NCBI GenBank assembly: GCA_947626065.1
Contig: CANQQT010000011.1
Coordinates: 1 to 46,048 of the forward strand
Direction: 5' to 3'
Length of the DNA: 46,048 nt
Origin: an uncultured Clostridia bacterium
GTDB taxonomy: Bacteria; Bacillota; Clostridia; Oscillospirales; CAG-272
Under the pieces are notes generated by a model. That model saw only the letters and a list, made by a program, of their open reading frames with translations. It did not search any database and was not told the origin of the DNA. Made by a program: the position numbers and the translations under genes. How positions within the stretch are numbered: the first letter of the stretch is position 1; every line of letters begins with the position of its first letter. Shown in pieces: positions 15,891-23,815 of the stretch.

Positions 15891-16472
15891 TCAGAGATAA
15901 ATCTCGATTTTCCGGTAGCTGGCGGAATCCAGCTTTTTCGGGTCGGAGACGGTGAAGCAGTTTCCGTCGATGTCGTTTATGTAGACCTTCCCGTCGGTCA
16001 TGGCGCGGATATTGCTGAAGGGATTGTTGATGACGAAGACGATGTGTCCCGCCGTCGTCTCGCAGTCCCAATAGGAATAGCCGAACTTTTCCTTGACCGA
16101 GCCGATTTTGAGAATTTCCGGCGTGAAGTAGCGGCGGTCGAGCTCCTCCGCAAAGAGCCTTTGCGTCTCCTCGTCGAAGTCGGAGGCGTGCCGGATCATG
16201 CCGATTTCGTCGCCGTGCTCGTTCTTGATGACGCTGATTTCCCGCACCGAGAGGAATTCGTCGGGGGCGGTGATCGGGAAGGAGCGGAAGACGGCGACGC
16301 GCTCGAAGCGCTCAACCTCTCCGCTTTCCCCGCGCAGCTCCATTGAAATCAGTCCTCCCTCCGAGCGGAAGAAGGAGGCGTTTTCCGGCGTCAGTCTTAT
16401 CGACGTCCGCTTTCCGTCGTCAAGGTTGATTCCGTCGTCGAGCAGCTCGTCCTTTTTTTCCTTTTCGTTCAT
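15891..16472 (-). CDS. DUF1854 protein encoded between the two ABC half-transporters
   Basis: 193 residues, soluble, no signal peptide. Motifs match DUF1854: LRGESGEVERFERVAVFRSFPITAPDEFLSVR, the central DEIGMI, ELDRRYFTPEILKI, SYWDCETTAGHIVFVINNP and IDGNCFTV. The function of the family is unknown. It lies 14 bp after the first ABC gene and 36 bp before the second, with AAAGGAG nine bases upstream of its ATG, so it is a fixed member of this operon and probably a cytoplasmic subunit or regulator of the exporter. Confidence 0.85.
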   Translation of the reverse strand: MNEKEKKDELLDDGINLDDGKRTSIRLTPENASFFRSEGGLISMELRGESGEVERFERVAVFRSFPITAPDEFLSVREISVIKNEHGDEIGMIRHASDFDEETQRLFAEELDRRYFTPEILKIGSVKEKFGYSYWDCETTAGHIVFVINNPFSNIRAMTDGKVYINDIDGNCFTVSDPKKLDSASYRKIEIYL

Positions 16473-16486
16473 TTCGGCGTTCTCCT

Positions 16487-18877
16487 TTACATTCCCTGAA
16501 GCACGCGCTTCATGGATTCCGCCTGCAGCTTGTAGAGGCGGTAATAGGTTCCCTCTTTCTCAATCAGCTCGGAATGGGTTCCCATTTCGGTGACGCATCC
16601 GTTATCGATGACCATGAGAAAGTCGCAGTCCTTTAAGGTGGAGAGGCGGTGGGCGATGGAAATGGTGGTACGGTTTTGGCTGAGGCGCTCCAGCGCGAAC
16701 TGGATCTGCCGCTCGGTTTCGGTGTCCATGGCGGCGGTCGCCTCGTCGAGAATCAGAATTGAAGGATTGAGGAGCAGGGCGCGGGCGATCGAGATGCGCT
16801 GACGCTCACCCCCCGACAGCGATCGGCTTCCGGCTCCCACCACCGTTTCGTATCCGTCGGGCAGGGCCATGATGAAGTCGTGGGCGTTGGCGGCCCTTGC
16901 GGCCTCCATGACCTGTCCGATGTCGGCGTCCGGCTTTGCGTAGCGGATGTTGTCGGCGATGGTTCCGTGGAAGAGGAAGATTTCCTGTGAGACGATGGCG
17001 ATGCTCTTTCTGAGCGACTCGGAGGCGATGTTCTTGACGTTGACTCCGTCGATTTCCACCGATCCGGAGATGACGTCATAGAGCCTTGTGATGAGGTTTG
17101 CGATGGTGCTTTTCCCGGATCCGGTATGCCCGACGAGTCCGACGTGCTGTCCCGGCTCGATCTTGAAGCTGACGTCCTTTAAAATCGGGCGGTTGGGGGC
17201 GTAATGGAAGCAGACGCGCTTGAATTCGACGCTTCCTCTGACCGGGTCGATGCTGACGGCGTCGGGGGCGTCGGCGATTTCCGGCACGGTGTCGAGGATT
17301 TCAAACATTCTCTGCGCCGAATTGACGACGTCGGTCATCTGGTTTGTGAAGTTGGTGAAGAAGTTGAGGGGGCCGAAGATCATTCCGAGGTATCCGAAAT
17401 AGGTGGTGAATTCCCCGTAGGTCATTCTCCCTCCCATGACCTCAATTCCTCCGAAGCCCCAGATGGCCTTGCTCGACAGGGCGATGAGGAGGGCGACGAC
17501 CGGGAAAATCGAGATATGGATTTTATTGGAGGCGATATTGGCCTGCATGAGCCGCTCGGTGTACCTGTGGAAGCGGTTGGTTTCGTCGGTCTCTCTTGCG
17601 AAGGCCTTTACCACCCGGATTCCGAGGAGGGAGTCGTTCAGCATGGCGTTGAGATCCGATCCCCTCTTCCAGATTTTCCCGAAGGAGCGCCAGAGGCGGG
17701 GGAGGGAAAACTTGAAGATAAGAACGATCAGCGGGACCGGAATAAAGACGATGAGGGTCAGTCTCGGGTTCATCGAAAAGAGGAAGATCGTGAGTCCGAT
17801 GAAGTTGAGGCTGTTGATGACGAGGTTCGGGATCCCGTCGACGAAGAACTGCCGGACCTTGGCGGCGTCGTTGTTGACGCGGTGGACGATCCGCCCGGTG
17901 GGATTCCGGTTGAAATAGGACATCGAGAGGGTTTGCAGGGCCGTGAAGATGTCCATTTTCATTCTCTGCGTGACGCGTGCCGAGAGCTTATGGTTGGCGC
18001 GGTTCTGGATGATGCTGATGGCGAGGGAGAGCAGGGCGGTGGCGAAGATGACGCCGACGACCGCGACGACCCAGTGCTCGCTGTGGAGCTTCCCGAGGGT
18101 TCCCTCGGCGTTCGGTGGGGTGATGACCTGGTCGAAGAGAACCTTACCGTTTAAAATCGGGTTGATGAGGGAGATCATCGAGGTGAGGATCATACAGACG
18201 ATGACGGTGATCATCAGCGGCTTATAATCGGTGCAGTATCCGAGCAGGCGCTTGAAGATGGCCTTTCGGTTGGTGCAGTACTTGCAGATTCTCCGCTCCT
18301 GATCCTCATAGACCCTTCCGCATTTGGGGCATTTGAGGTTGAACTGGTCGAACAGCGGGTCGTCGTCGCTCAAGACTTCTCCCTGCTGGAGCCGTTCGAG
18401 GATATCGATGAAGGCAAAGAGCCTTTTCTTTTTGGCGTTGGTGCAATAGGCGAGGACGACGGTTTTGAGATCCTTCCCGTGTGCGATGCGCTGTTTCCTC
18501 GCTTCCTTCCACTCAAGCCCCGGGTCGGGGACGAAGGGGGCTCCCTCCCGGGCCAGCAGGCGGTTGGAGGAGACGAAGTTATCGACGTACCACCCGGTAT
18601 AGGCATTCAGGTCAAAGGTGGTATAGTGGTCGAAGGAAGCACGGGGCTTCGTTTTGTCGTGGGGGTACTTTTCGTCCTCCGACACGTGGTCTGACGAGGA
18701 GAAGCGGTGGAGAATCCCCTTTTCCCGGTCGGCAATCAGCCAGCACTCTCCGTAGTTTCCGTCGACGTTCAGGTCGAGGGAAACCAGGGCATAGATGGAG
18801 TTCTCGGATATTCCCTTTTCTTTAAGGGCCGAGAGAAGCTCCGGCGTCGGTCGTTCAAGCGGTAAAATGACAATCAT
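16487..18877 (-). CDS. ABC exporter half-transporter with N-terminal zinc ribbon (first subunit)
   Basis: 796 residues. A long N-terminal domain (1-180) leads to a zinc ribbon CPKCGRVYEDQERRICKYC (Cys183, 186, 198, 201), six membrane helices (about 215-510) and an ATPase domain with GHTGSGKSTI, IVSQEIFLFHGTIADNI, LSGGERQRISIARA, LILDEATAAMD and SIAHRLSTL. All catalytic motifs are intact, so both sites of a heterodimer with the 13620-15854 product could hydrolyse ATP. The AAAGGAG sequence directly abuts the ATG with no spacer, which is unusual; no better in-frame start is visible. A near-consensus promoter lies at 18938-18966. Confidence 0.9.
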   Translation of the reverse strand: MIVILPLERPTPELLSALKEKGISENSIYALVSLDLNVDGNYGECWLIADREKGILHRFSSSDHVSEDEKYPHDKTKPRASFDHYTTFDLNAYTGWYVDNFVSSNRLLAREGAPFVPDPGLEWKEARKQRIAHGKDLKTVVLAYCTNAKKKRLFAFIDILERLQQGEVLSDDDPLFDQFNLKCPKCGRVYEDQERRICKYCTNRKAIFKRLLGYCTDYKPLMITVIVCMILTSMISLINPILNGKVLFDQVITPPNAEGTLGKLHSEHWVVAVVGVIFATALLSLAISIIQNRANHKLSARVTQRMKMDIFTALQTLSMSYFNRNPTGRIVHRVNNDAAKVRQFFVDGIPNLVINSLNFIGLTIFLFSMNPRLTLIVFIPVPLIVLIFKFSLPRLWRSFGKIWKRGSDLNAMLNDSLLGIRVVKAFARETDETNRFHRYTERLMQANIASNKIHISIFPVVALLIALSSKAIWGFGGIEVMGGRMTYGEFTTYFGYLGMIFGPLNFFTNFTNQMTDVVNSAQRMFEILDTVPEIADAPDAVSIDPVRGSVEFKRVCFHYAPNRPILKDVSFKIEPGQHVGLVGHTGSGKSTIANLITRLYDVISGSVEIDGVNVKNIASESLRKSIAIVSQEIFLFHGTIADNIRYAKPDADIGQVMEAARAANAHDFIMALPDGYETVVGAGSRSLSGGERQRISIARALLLNPSILILDEATAAMDTETERQIQFALERLSQNRTTISIAHRLSTLKDCDFLMVIDNGCVTEMGTHSELIEKEGTYYRLYKLQAESMKRVLQGM

Positions 18878-18937
18878 CTCCTTTTGAAGGACTTACGGGT
18901 GCCTCTGTAAGAAACGAAGCAAAATTTCACTTTGGGT

Positions 18938-18966
18938 ATCATACAACATTTTTCCTCTAAAGTCAA
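18938..18966 (-). promoter_or_regulatory. Promoter of the ABC/DUF1854 operon
   Basis: On the minus strand TTGACT (18961-18966), 17-base spacer, TATGAT (18938-18943). The leader is about 55 nucleotides. Confidence 0.82.
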
Positions 18967-19009
18967 CCCATTTTCGAAAATTTCCAAAAAAATTTCTCCT
19001 CCTGAGGCT

Positions 19010-19026
19010 ACCGGCCTGAGGCCGGT
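19010..19026. repeat. Perfect inverted repeat upstream of the ABC operon promoter
   Basis: ACCGGCC-TGA-GGCCGGT is a perfect seven-pair hairpin without T-tract on either side. It lies upstream of the promoter at 18938-18966, so it may be an operator or a REP-like element. The rest of 18967-19242 holds no gene that I can support. Confidence 0.5.
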
Positions 19027-19242
19027 GGCATACATTTAATCTATAATCTGAAAAAATCCGACAGAGGTCTCGCGTGAGGAGAGGGGAAAACGTGTTTTTT
19101 TGATCTGGGGGGATTTTCGGCGCGGCGGATGGGCCGGGCGTGTGCGGTCAAATTTGGCGGTGTGAGCATTTGGCCTTTCTCGCGGCGGTACGTTTTTTGG
19201 CGGGCCTTTCGGAAAACGAAAAATCCTGTGCGGCGGGAAACG

Positions 19243-19273
19243 AAAAAAGCCCTCCGTGGGGTGGAGGGTTTTT
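19243..19273. terminator. Terminator after ridA
   Basis: CCCTCC (19250-19255) pairs with GGAGGG (19263-19268), flanked by AAAAAA on the left and TTTTT on the right, so it works on both strands; it ends the ridA transcript. Confidence 0.8.
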
Positions 19274-19296
19274 CGCGTGTTTCTGCCGGGCGTCTT

Positions 19297-19668
19297 TTAC
19301 AGCTCCGCGACGGCTTCGACCTCGACCAGCACGCCCTTCGGCAGGGCGGCGACGGCGACGCAGCTCCTCGCCGGTTTCCCGGGGAAGAAGGATTCATAGA
19401 CGGCGTTGAAGGCTGCGAAATCCTTCATATCGGTGAGGTAGCAAGTGGTTTTGACGACGCGGGCGAGGGAGCTTCCGGCGGCTTCGCAGAGGGCGGCGAG
19501 GTTTTTCAGCGCCTGCTCCGTCTGCTCCTCCACCGTTTCCCCGACGGTTTTTCCTGTGGCGGGGTCGAGGGGGATCTGCCCGGAGGTAAAGAGGAGATTT
19601 CCGCTGACGATGGCCTGTGAATAGGGGCCGATGGCGGCGGGGGCGTTCTTCGTTTCAACGGTTTTCAT
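19297..19668 (-). CDS. ridA: RidA family reactive enamine/imine deaminase
   Basis: Hydrolyses reactive 2-aminoacrylate and related enamines/imines formed by PLP enzymes, releasing ammonia. The 123-residue protein has the whole family pattern: AAIGPYSQAI, LLFTSGQIPLDPATG, EEQTEQALKNLAALCEAAGSS, VVKTTCYLTDMKDFAAFN, and the substrate-binding arginine in KPARSCVAVAALPKGVLVEVEAVA. Length is typical. AAAGGA precedes the ATG by eight bases. It lies 190 bp downstream of ddl across a tandem repeat and is the last gene before a terminator. Confidence 0.93.
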   Translation of the reverse strand: MKTVETKNAPAAIGPYSQAIVSGNLLFTSGQIPLDPATGKTVGETVEEQTEQALKNLAALCEAAGSSLARVVKTTCYLTDMKDFAAFNAVYESFFPGKPARSCVAVAALPKGVLVEVEAVAEL

Positions 19669-19689
19669 TGGTTTTTTCCTTTCTTTTCA

Positions 19690-19858
19690 GCGCATGGTTC
19701 TTTCGGCGTGCGGGTTTAGCCGCGAGGTCTTTTTGGTGTGTAGTCCTTTCGGCGTATGGCCCTTTTGATGTGCTGTCCTTTCGGTGTGCACTTCTTTCTG
19801 CGTGCGGTTTTTCGGCGTTCGTTTTTTTCGGCGTGTAGTTTTCCGGTGTGCGGTTCTT
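19690..19858. repeat. ~15-bp tandem repeat carrying a Shine-Dalgarno-like core, between ddl and ridA
   Basis: About eleven degenerate units of 15-16 bp, on the minus strand close to ACACGCCGAAAGGAC. The array starts directly at the ddl stop codon and ends just before the ridA ribosome binding site. Most units contain GAAAG or GAAAGGA, the same core used as ribosome binding site by many genes of this window. Confidence 0.75.
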
Positions 19859-20884
19859 TCAGTGCGTCAGCGCGTCTTCGATCAGAATCGAGCAGAGCTC
19901 TTCGTAGTCGATGCCGACGGCGGCGGCCTCGCGCGGCAGGAGGCTGAGCGGCGTCATTCCCGGCAGGGTATTGGCCTCCAGGCAATAGGGAATCCCCTCC
20001 GCGAGGATGAAGTCGATCCGGCAGTAGCTCCCGAGTCGCAGAAGGCTCGCGACTCTCAGCGCCGTTTCGGCGAGGGCGCGGCTTTCCTCCTCGGTCAGCA
20101 CCGGCGGGCAGATATCCTCGGTGGCGCCCGACTGGTACTTGTTTTTGTAATCGTAAAAGCCCGATTTCGGGATGATTTCGACGGGGGGAAGCGGTTTCCC
20201 GCGCAGGATTCCGACGGTCATCTCCCGCCCGACGATTTTTTTCTCAACAAGAATTCGGTCCTCGTAGGCGAAGGCCTCGGCGAGCGCCTCGCTCAGCTCC
20301 TTTTCGGTATCGACCATCGAGACGCCGACCGAGGAGCCGCAGGAGCAGGGCTTGACGACGCAGGGCAGGCCCACTTTGGCAAGGATTTCCTCCTCGCGGC
20401 AGTTTTGCCTTGTGACGGTGAGTCCCTCCGCCATCGGGATCCCCTCCGCCGTGAGGATGCGCCGGGTGATGTCCTTATCCATCGCGAGGAGGCTTCCGAT
20501 ATAGCCGCTTCCGGTGTAGCGAATTCCGTGGCAGTCGAGGAGGGCCTGCAGCTGTCCGTTTTCCCCCATGGCCCCGTGGAGGGCGAGAAAGACGGCATCG
20601 GCGAGTTGGCAGATTTCCAGCACGTTTTTGCCGATTAAGGCCTCCCCGTTTCCGCTCTTTTCCTTCAGGGCGGCAAGGTCGGGGGCGACGGGGGGAATGG
20701 TATAGAACCGGTCGGTTCTGTTTGTGAAGAGGGCGGGGAGGTTCTCCTCCTCCGTGCCGAGGTAGACGTCGACGAGGGCGACGGTATGCCCCCGTTTACA
20801 GAGGGCGTTGGCGATCAGGCTTCCGGAATTGAGCGAAACGTCCCGTTCCGGGCTGAGTCCCCCGGCAAGTACGGCAATTTTCAT
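19859..20884 (-). CDS. ddl: D-alanine--D-alanine ligase
   Basis: Joins two D-alanines with ATP for peptidoglycan precursor synthesis. The 341-residue protein shows the ATP-grasp order: MKIAVLAGGLSPERDVSLNSG at the N-terminus, FLALHGAMGENGQLQALLD, YTGSGYIGSLLAMDKDITR, CVVKPCSCGSSVGVSMV, the substrate loop KSGFYDYKNKYQSG (Tyr-type, as in D-Ala-D-Ala rather than D-lactate ligases), and EANTLPGMTPLSLLP. The start at 20884 follows AAAGGACC; a longer frame upstream is tandem-repeat sequence. It sits in a minus-strand set with the U32 gene before and ridA after. Confidence 0.94.
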   Translation of the reverse strand: MKIAVLAGGLSPERDVSLNSGSLIANALCKRGHTVALVDVYLGTEEENLPALFTNRTDRFYTIPPVAPDLAALKEKSGNGEALIGKNVLEICQLADAVFLALHGAMGENGQLQALLDCHGIRYTGSGYIGSLLAMDKDITRRILTAEGIPMAEGLTVTRQNCREEEILAKVGLPCVVKPCSCGSSVGVSMVDTEKELSEALAEAFAYEDRILVEKKIVGREMTVGILRGKPLPPVEIIPKSGFYDYKNKYQSGATEDICPPVLTEEESRALAETALRVASLLRLGSYCRIDFILAEGIPYCLEANTLPGMTPLSLLPREAAAVGIDYEELCSILIEDALTH

Positions 20885-20899
20885 GAAAACAGGTCCTTT

Positions 20900-21165
20900 C
20901 GGAAGAAATTTGAGGGGTGCGGGCTTTTGGGGCCGCCGTGCGCAAGAAACGCGGCTTCGGTGGGCTTTTGGGGGGTAGCCGTGCACAAAAACGTGGGTTC
21001 GGCGGGCTTTTGGGGTAGTCGCACACAAGAAACGTGGTTTCGGCGGGTTTTTGGGGCCGCCGCACACAAGAAACGCGGTTCCGGCGGGCTTTTGGGGTCG
21101 CCGTGCGCAAGAAACGCGGTTTCGGCGTTTTTTGGGGGTAGCCGCACACAGCAAACCGAGCTTTT
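20900..21165. repeat. ~42-45 bp tandem repeat in the ddl leader
   Basis: About six units, each with GGCTTTTGGGG, then GCCGCCGTGCGCAAG or ACACAAG, then AAACGCGG. The sequence from the U32 stop to the ddl ribosome binding site consists almost only of these units. The ddl frame stays open through them but the protein would be a low-complexity Pro/Arg/Lys repeat. Confidence 0.78.
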
Positions 21166-21173
21166 GCGCTTCG

Positions 21174-22415
21174 TCAGCGGCGGAGGATATCCCCTTCCTT
21201 TGCGCCGCCGGGGATCGGCAGGAAAAATTTCATTTTGGGATGCGGCGCCGAGGTTAGCGGGGCCCCGTCCTCCCCGATGAGGGAGGTGACGGTGAAGGGT
21301 CTTCCGACCTTCCCTGGGGTGAGCAGCTCCACTTCTTCCCCGAGGGAGACCTTGTTGCGCTGGACAACCTCCGCAAGGCCGGTTTCGGGATCGTATGCGG
21401 CCACCACGCCGATATAGGATTTTTCGCGGATATAGCCCCGGTCGGGGGTGACGTAGGGCTCCTTCTCCGGGGAGTTGAAGAAGAATCCCGTTCCGTATTC
21501 CCGGTGGCTGACGCTATCAAGCTCCTCCCGCAGGGCGGCCTCAAGGGCCGGCTCCAGCGTCTCATTGGGATGGGCGAGGGAAAAGTCGAGGGCCATGCGG
21601 TAGGCGTTGGCGGTGACCGCCGCGTAATAGGCGCTCTTCATGCGCCCTTCGATTTTGAGGCTGTCGACCCCGGCTTCGACAAGCTCCGGGATATGGGAAA
21701 TCATGCAGAGGTCGCGGCTGCTCATGAGGAAGGTTCCGCGTTCGGTTTGCTCCACCGGGAGGCGCTCCCCGGGCCGGGTCTCCTCCTCGATTTCAAAGAG
21801 GGAATAGCCCCAGCGGCAGGGCTGGGCGCAGTTTCCCCGGTTGGCGTCCCGGCCTGTGAAATAGTTTGAGAGCAGACAGCGCCCGCTGAAGGAGACGCAC
21901 ATCGAGCCGTGGATAAAGACCTCCAGCTCCATTTCTTTTGTGGTGCGGCGGCGGATTTCTCGGATTTCCTCCAGCGTCAGCTCCCGGGCGAGGACGACGC
22001 GGGAACAGCCGAGGCGGCGGTACTGCTCGGCGGCCTTGGCGGAGACGACTCCCGCCTGCGTCGAGACGTGGATTTCGACGGCGGGAAGGGCCTCTTTCAC
22101 CTCCGCGATCACCCCGAGGTCGGCGGCGATGACGCCGTCGGGCGGGCAATCGGCAAGGGAGGCGAGGGTGGCGCGGAGCTCTTCGTATTCCTCCTCATGC
22201 GGCAGGACGTTCAGCGCGAGGTAGAGCTTTGCCCCGGCGGCGTGGGTGAGCGAGACGGCCTCCCTCAGCTCGGCGGGGGTGAAATTGTCGGCGGCGGCGC
22301 GCATACCGAAGCGCTTTCCGGCGAGGTAGACGGCGTCGGCTCCGTAGCGGAGGGCGGCGGCCAGCTTTTCGGGATTTCCCGCCGGGCAGAGCAGCTCCGG
22401 CCCTCTCCGGCTCAC
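21174..22415 (-). CDS. U32 family protein, probable tRNA uridine hydroxylation enzyme (TrhP-like)
   Basis: 413 residues with the U32 signature EVFIHGSMCVSFSGRCLLSNY and NRGNCAQPCRW; Cys173, 180, 196 and 200 are the likely iron-sulfur and structural cysteines. The N-terminal ELLCPAGNPEKLAAALRYGADAVYLAG is typical of the TIM-barrel part. Close relatives (TrhP, RlhA) are not proteases but prephenate-dependent RNA hydroxylases acting on tRNA U34 or 23S rRNA. Which RNA is used here cannot be told from sequence alone. The start is GTG, overlapping the preceding stop codon (GTGA, 22412-22415), so its translation is coupled to the LRR gene. Confidence 0.87.
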   Translation of the reverse strand: MSRRGPELLCPAGNPEKLAAALRYGADAVYLAGKRFGMRAAADNFTPAELREAVSLTHAAGAKLYLALNVLPHEEEYEELRATLASLADCPPDGVIAADLGVIAEVKEALPAVEIHVSTQAGVVSAKAAEQYRRLGCSRVVLARELTLEEIREIRRRTTKEMELEVFIHGSMCVSFSGRCLLSNYFTGRDANRGNCAQPCRWGYSLFEIEEETRPGERLPVEQTERGTFLMSSRDLCMISHIPELVEAGVDSLKIEGRMKSAYYAAVTANAYRMALDFSLAHPNETLEPALEAALREELDSVSHREYGTGFFFNSPEKEPYVTPDRGYIREKSYIGVVAAYDPETGLAEVVQRNKVSLGEEVELLTPGKVGRPFTVTSLIGEDGAPLTSAPHPKMKFFLPIPGGAKEGDILRR

Positions 22416-23527
22416 GTCGCCCCTCCCAAAGCCCCGGCCCTTTCCTCATAGTCGCAGGCCTCGAAGGGATAGTGATTCCGGGAGGCGTTTTTCTCGGCCT
22501 CCGACCCGGCGGGGGCGTAGAGGGTGAGGGCCGGGCAGTCGGTGAAGGCTCCCTCTCCGAAGGAGGTCGTTTCCTTCGGGATTACGACGGCTTTCAGCGC
22601 GGTACAGGAGCTGAAGGCATAGGCTCCGACCTTTGTGACCGTCTTCGGCAGGACGATTTCGGTCAGGGCGGTGCAGGAATAGAACATCTGGTCGGAGATT
22701 TCGGTGAGGGTGGCGGGAAAGGTCACCGCCGTGAGATTTTCGCATCCGTAGAAGGCGTATTTGTCGGCGCGTCGGAGGTTTTCCGGGAGGTTGAGCGTCG
22801 AGATTTTCGTCTTGTAGAAGCAGTAGCTCCCGATTTTGACGAGCGAGTCGGGGAGGTTGAGGCTTTTTATCGAGGAGTTTCGGAAGGCGTAGTCCCCGAC
22901 CGTTTCCAGCCCTTCGTTGAAGACGACCTCCTCCAGAGCCGTCGTTCCCTCGAAGGCGTAGCGGTCGATGATGCGGAGCTCCTCCGGCAGGGTGACGCGT
23001 GTGACGGTTGGGTTGTTCTTGAAGACCGACTCCCCCAAAATCCGGACCGGGACGCCGGCGACGGTGGCGGGCAGGGAAATCTCGCTCCCGCTTTCGCTGT
23101 AGCCTGTGATTTCAGCATATGTGCTGTGCACCTCGACGGTGAATCCCCCGGTGACGACGGTGGATTTTTTCGCGTCGCTGAGAGGAGCTCCCCACGTTTC
23201 GACGGCGGGAAGGTCGTTCCCCTTCTTTCCGGCGCAGGCCGGTGCGGCGGCGAGCAGGCAGAGCAGGCCGACAAGGAGCGCGGCGGTACGGAGCAGGGAA
23301 GGGGTTGCGGTGCGTTTTCTCGCGTCCGTCCTTCTGGCGGCGGATTTCGCCGAATTTATCCCTTTGTCCGGGCCGTTTTTCCTCGTCCGGGCCGTTTTTC
23401 CGGAAACGGGCTTTTCAACCGTGCGATTTTCGGGCAAAATGTTTTCAGAAGGGCGTTTTTCAAGTATTCGATTTTCGGACGCGCGGTTCTCTTGAGAATA
23501 TTTTATTAAAAATGAAGGATTTTTCAT
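22412..23527 (-). CDS. BspA-like leucine-rich-repeat surface protein
   Basis: 371 residues. Residues about 115-355 form BspA-type (LRR_5) repeats: LPEELRIIDRYAFEGTTALEEVVF, LPDSLVKIGSYCFYKTKISTLNL, LPENLRRADKYAFYGCENLTAVTF and so on, about nine units. A hydrophobic segment (80-97) ends in APAC (Cys98), a weak lipobox, so it is a probable surface lipoprotein. Before it lies a 75-residue charged N-terminus with short repeats (ENRASENRILEKRPSEN). The ATG at 23527 has AAAGGATT upstream; no later start codon precedes the hydrophobic segment. First gene of the operon driven by 23583-23611. Confidence 0.85.
   Translation of the reverse strand: MKNPSFLIKYSQENRASENRILEKRPSENILPENRTVEKPVSGKTARTRKNGPDKGINSAKSAARRTDARKRTATPSLLRTAALLVGLLCLLAAAPACAGKKGNDLPAVETWGAPLSDAKKSTVVTGGFTVEVHSTYAEITGYSESGSEISLPATVAGVPVRILGESVFKNNPTVTRVTLPEELRIIDRYAFEGTTALEEVVFNEGLETVGDYAFRNSSIKSLNLPDSLVKIGSYCFYKTKISTLNLPENLRRADKYAFYGCENLTAVTFPATLTEISDQMFYSCTALTEIVLPKTVTKVGAYAFSSCTALKAVVIPKETTSFGEGAFTDCPALTLYAPAGSEAEKNASRNHYPFEACDYEERAGALGGAT
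23405..23491. repeat. Tandem repeats inside the 5' end of the LRR gene
   Basis: Short GAAAATCG / GGGCCGTTTTTCC-like words are repeated in the codons for residues 13-41 (ENR, SEN, EKP units), placing a repeat-derived N-terminus before the export signal. Confidence 0.5.
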
Positions 23528-23582
23528 CGTGGAATCCTTTCTTCGCCCGGCGGGCGTCGGGCGTGCGATTGGTCTTCCTTCT

Positions 23583-23611
23583 ATTATACCATCGAAGGCG
23601 GCGCTTGTCAA
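23583..23611 (-). promoter_or_regulatory. Consensus promoter of the LRR-U32-ddl-ridA operon
   Basis: On the minus strand TTGACA (23606-23611), 17-base spacer, TATAAT (23583-23588): a perfect sigma-A consensus. Confidence 0.9.
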
Positions 23612-23753
23612 GAAAAGGTGGAAAAGTCTTCGGTAGCGTGCCGCGCTTCCGGTCGTGGGATGATTTCGCGGGAAAATGGGGTTCGCGGCACGTGGGCCGT
23701 TTTCTTCTCCGCTCCGGAAAATTTTCCATTCCGGAAAAAGTTACAACCTGTAC

Positions 23754-23782
23754 TTGAAAAATTAGCTTTTATCTGCTATACT
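23754..23782 (+). promoter_or_regulatory. Promoter of the esterase operon
   Basis: TTGAAA (23754-23759), 17-base spacer, TATACT (23777-23782), about 34 bp before the ATG at 23816. Confidence 0.78.
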
Positions 23783-23815
23783 GTTGGGAAGTAACAGAAA
23801 GAGGTTGTCGGATTC

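Noticed and set aside
20900-21165. Possible CRISPR array in the ddl leader
   Set aside because: Units are contiguous and degenerate with no unique spacers and no cas genes; it is a tandem repeat.
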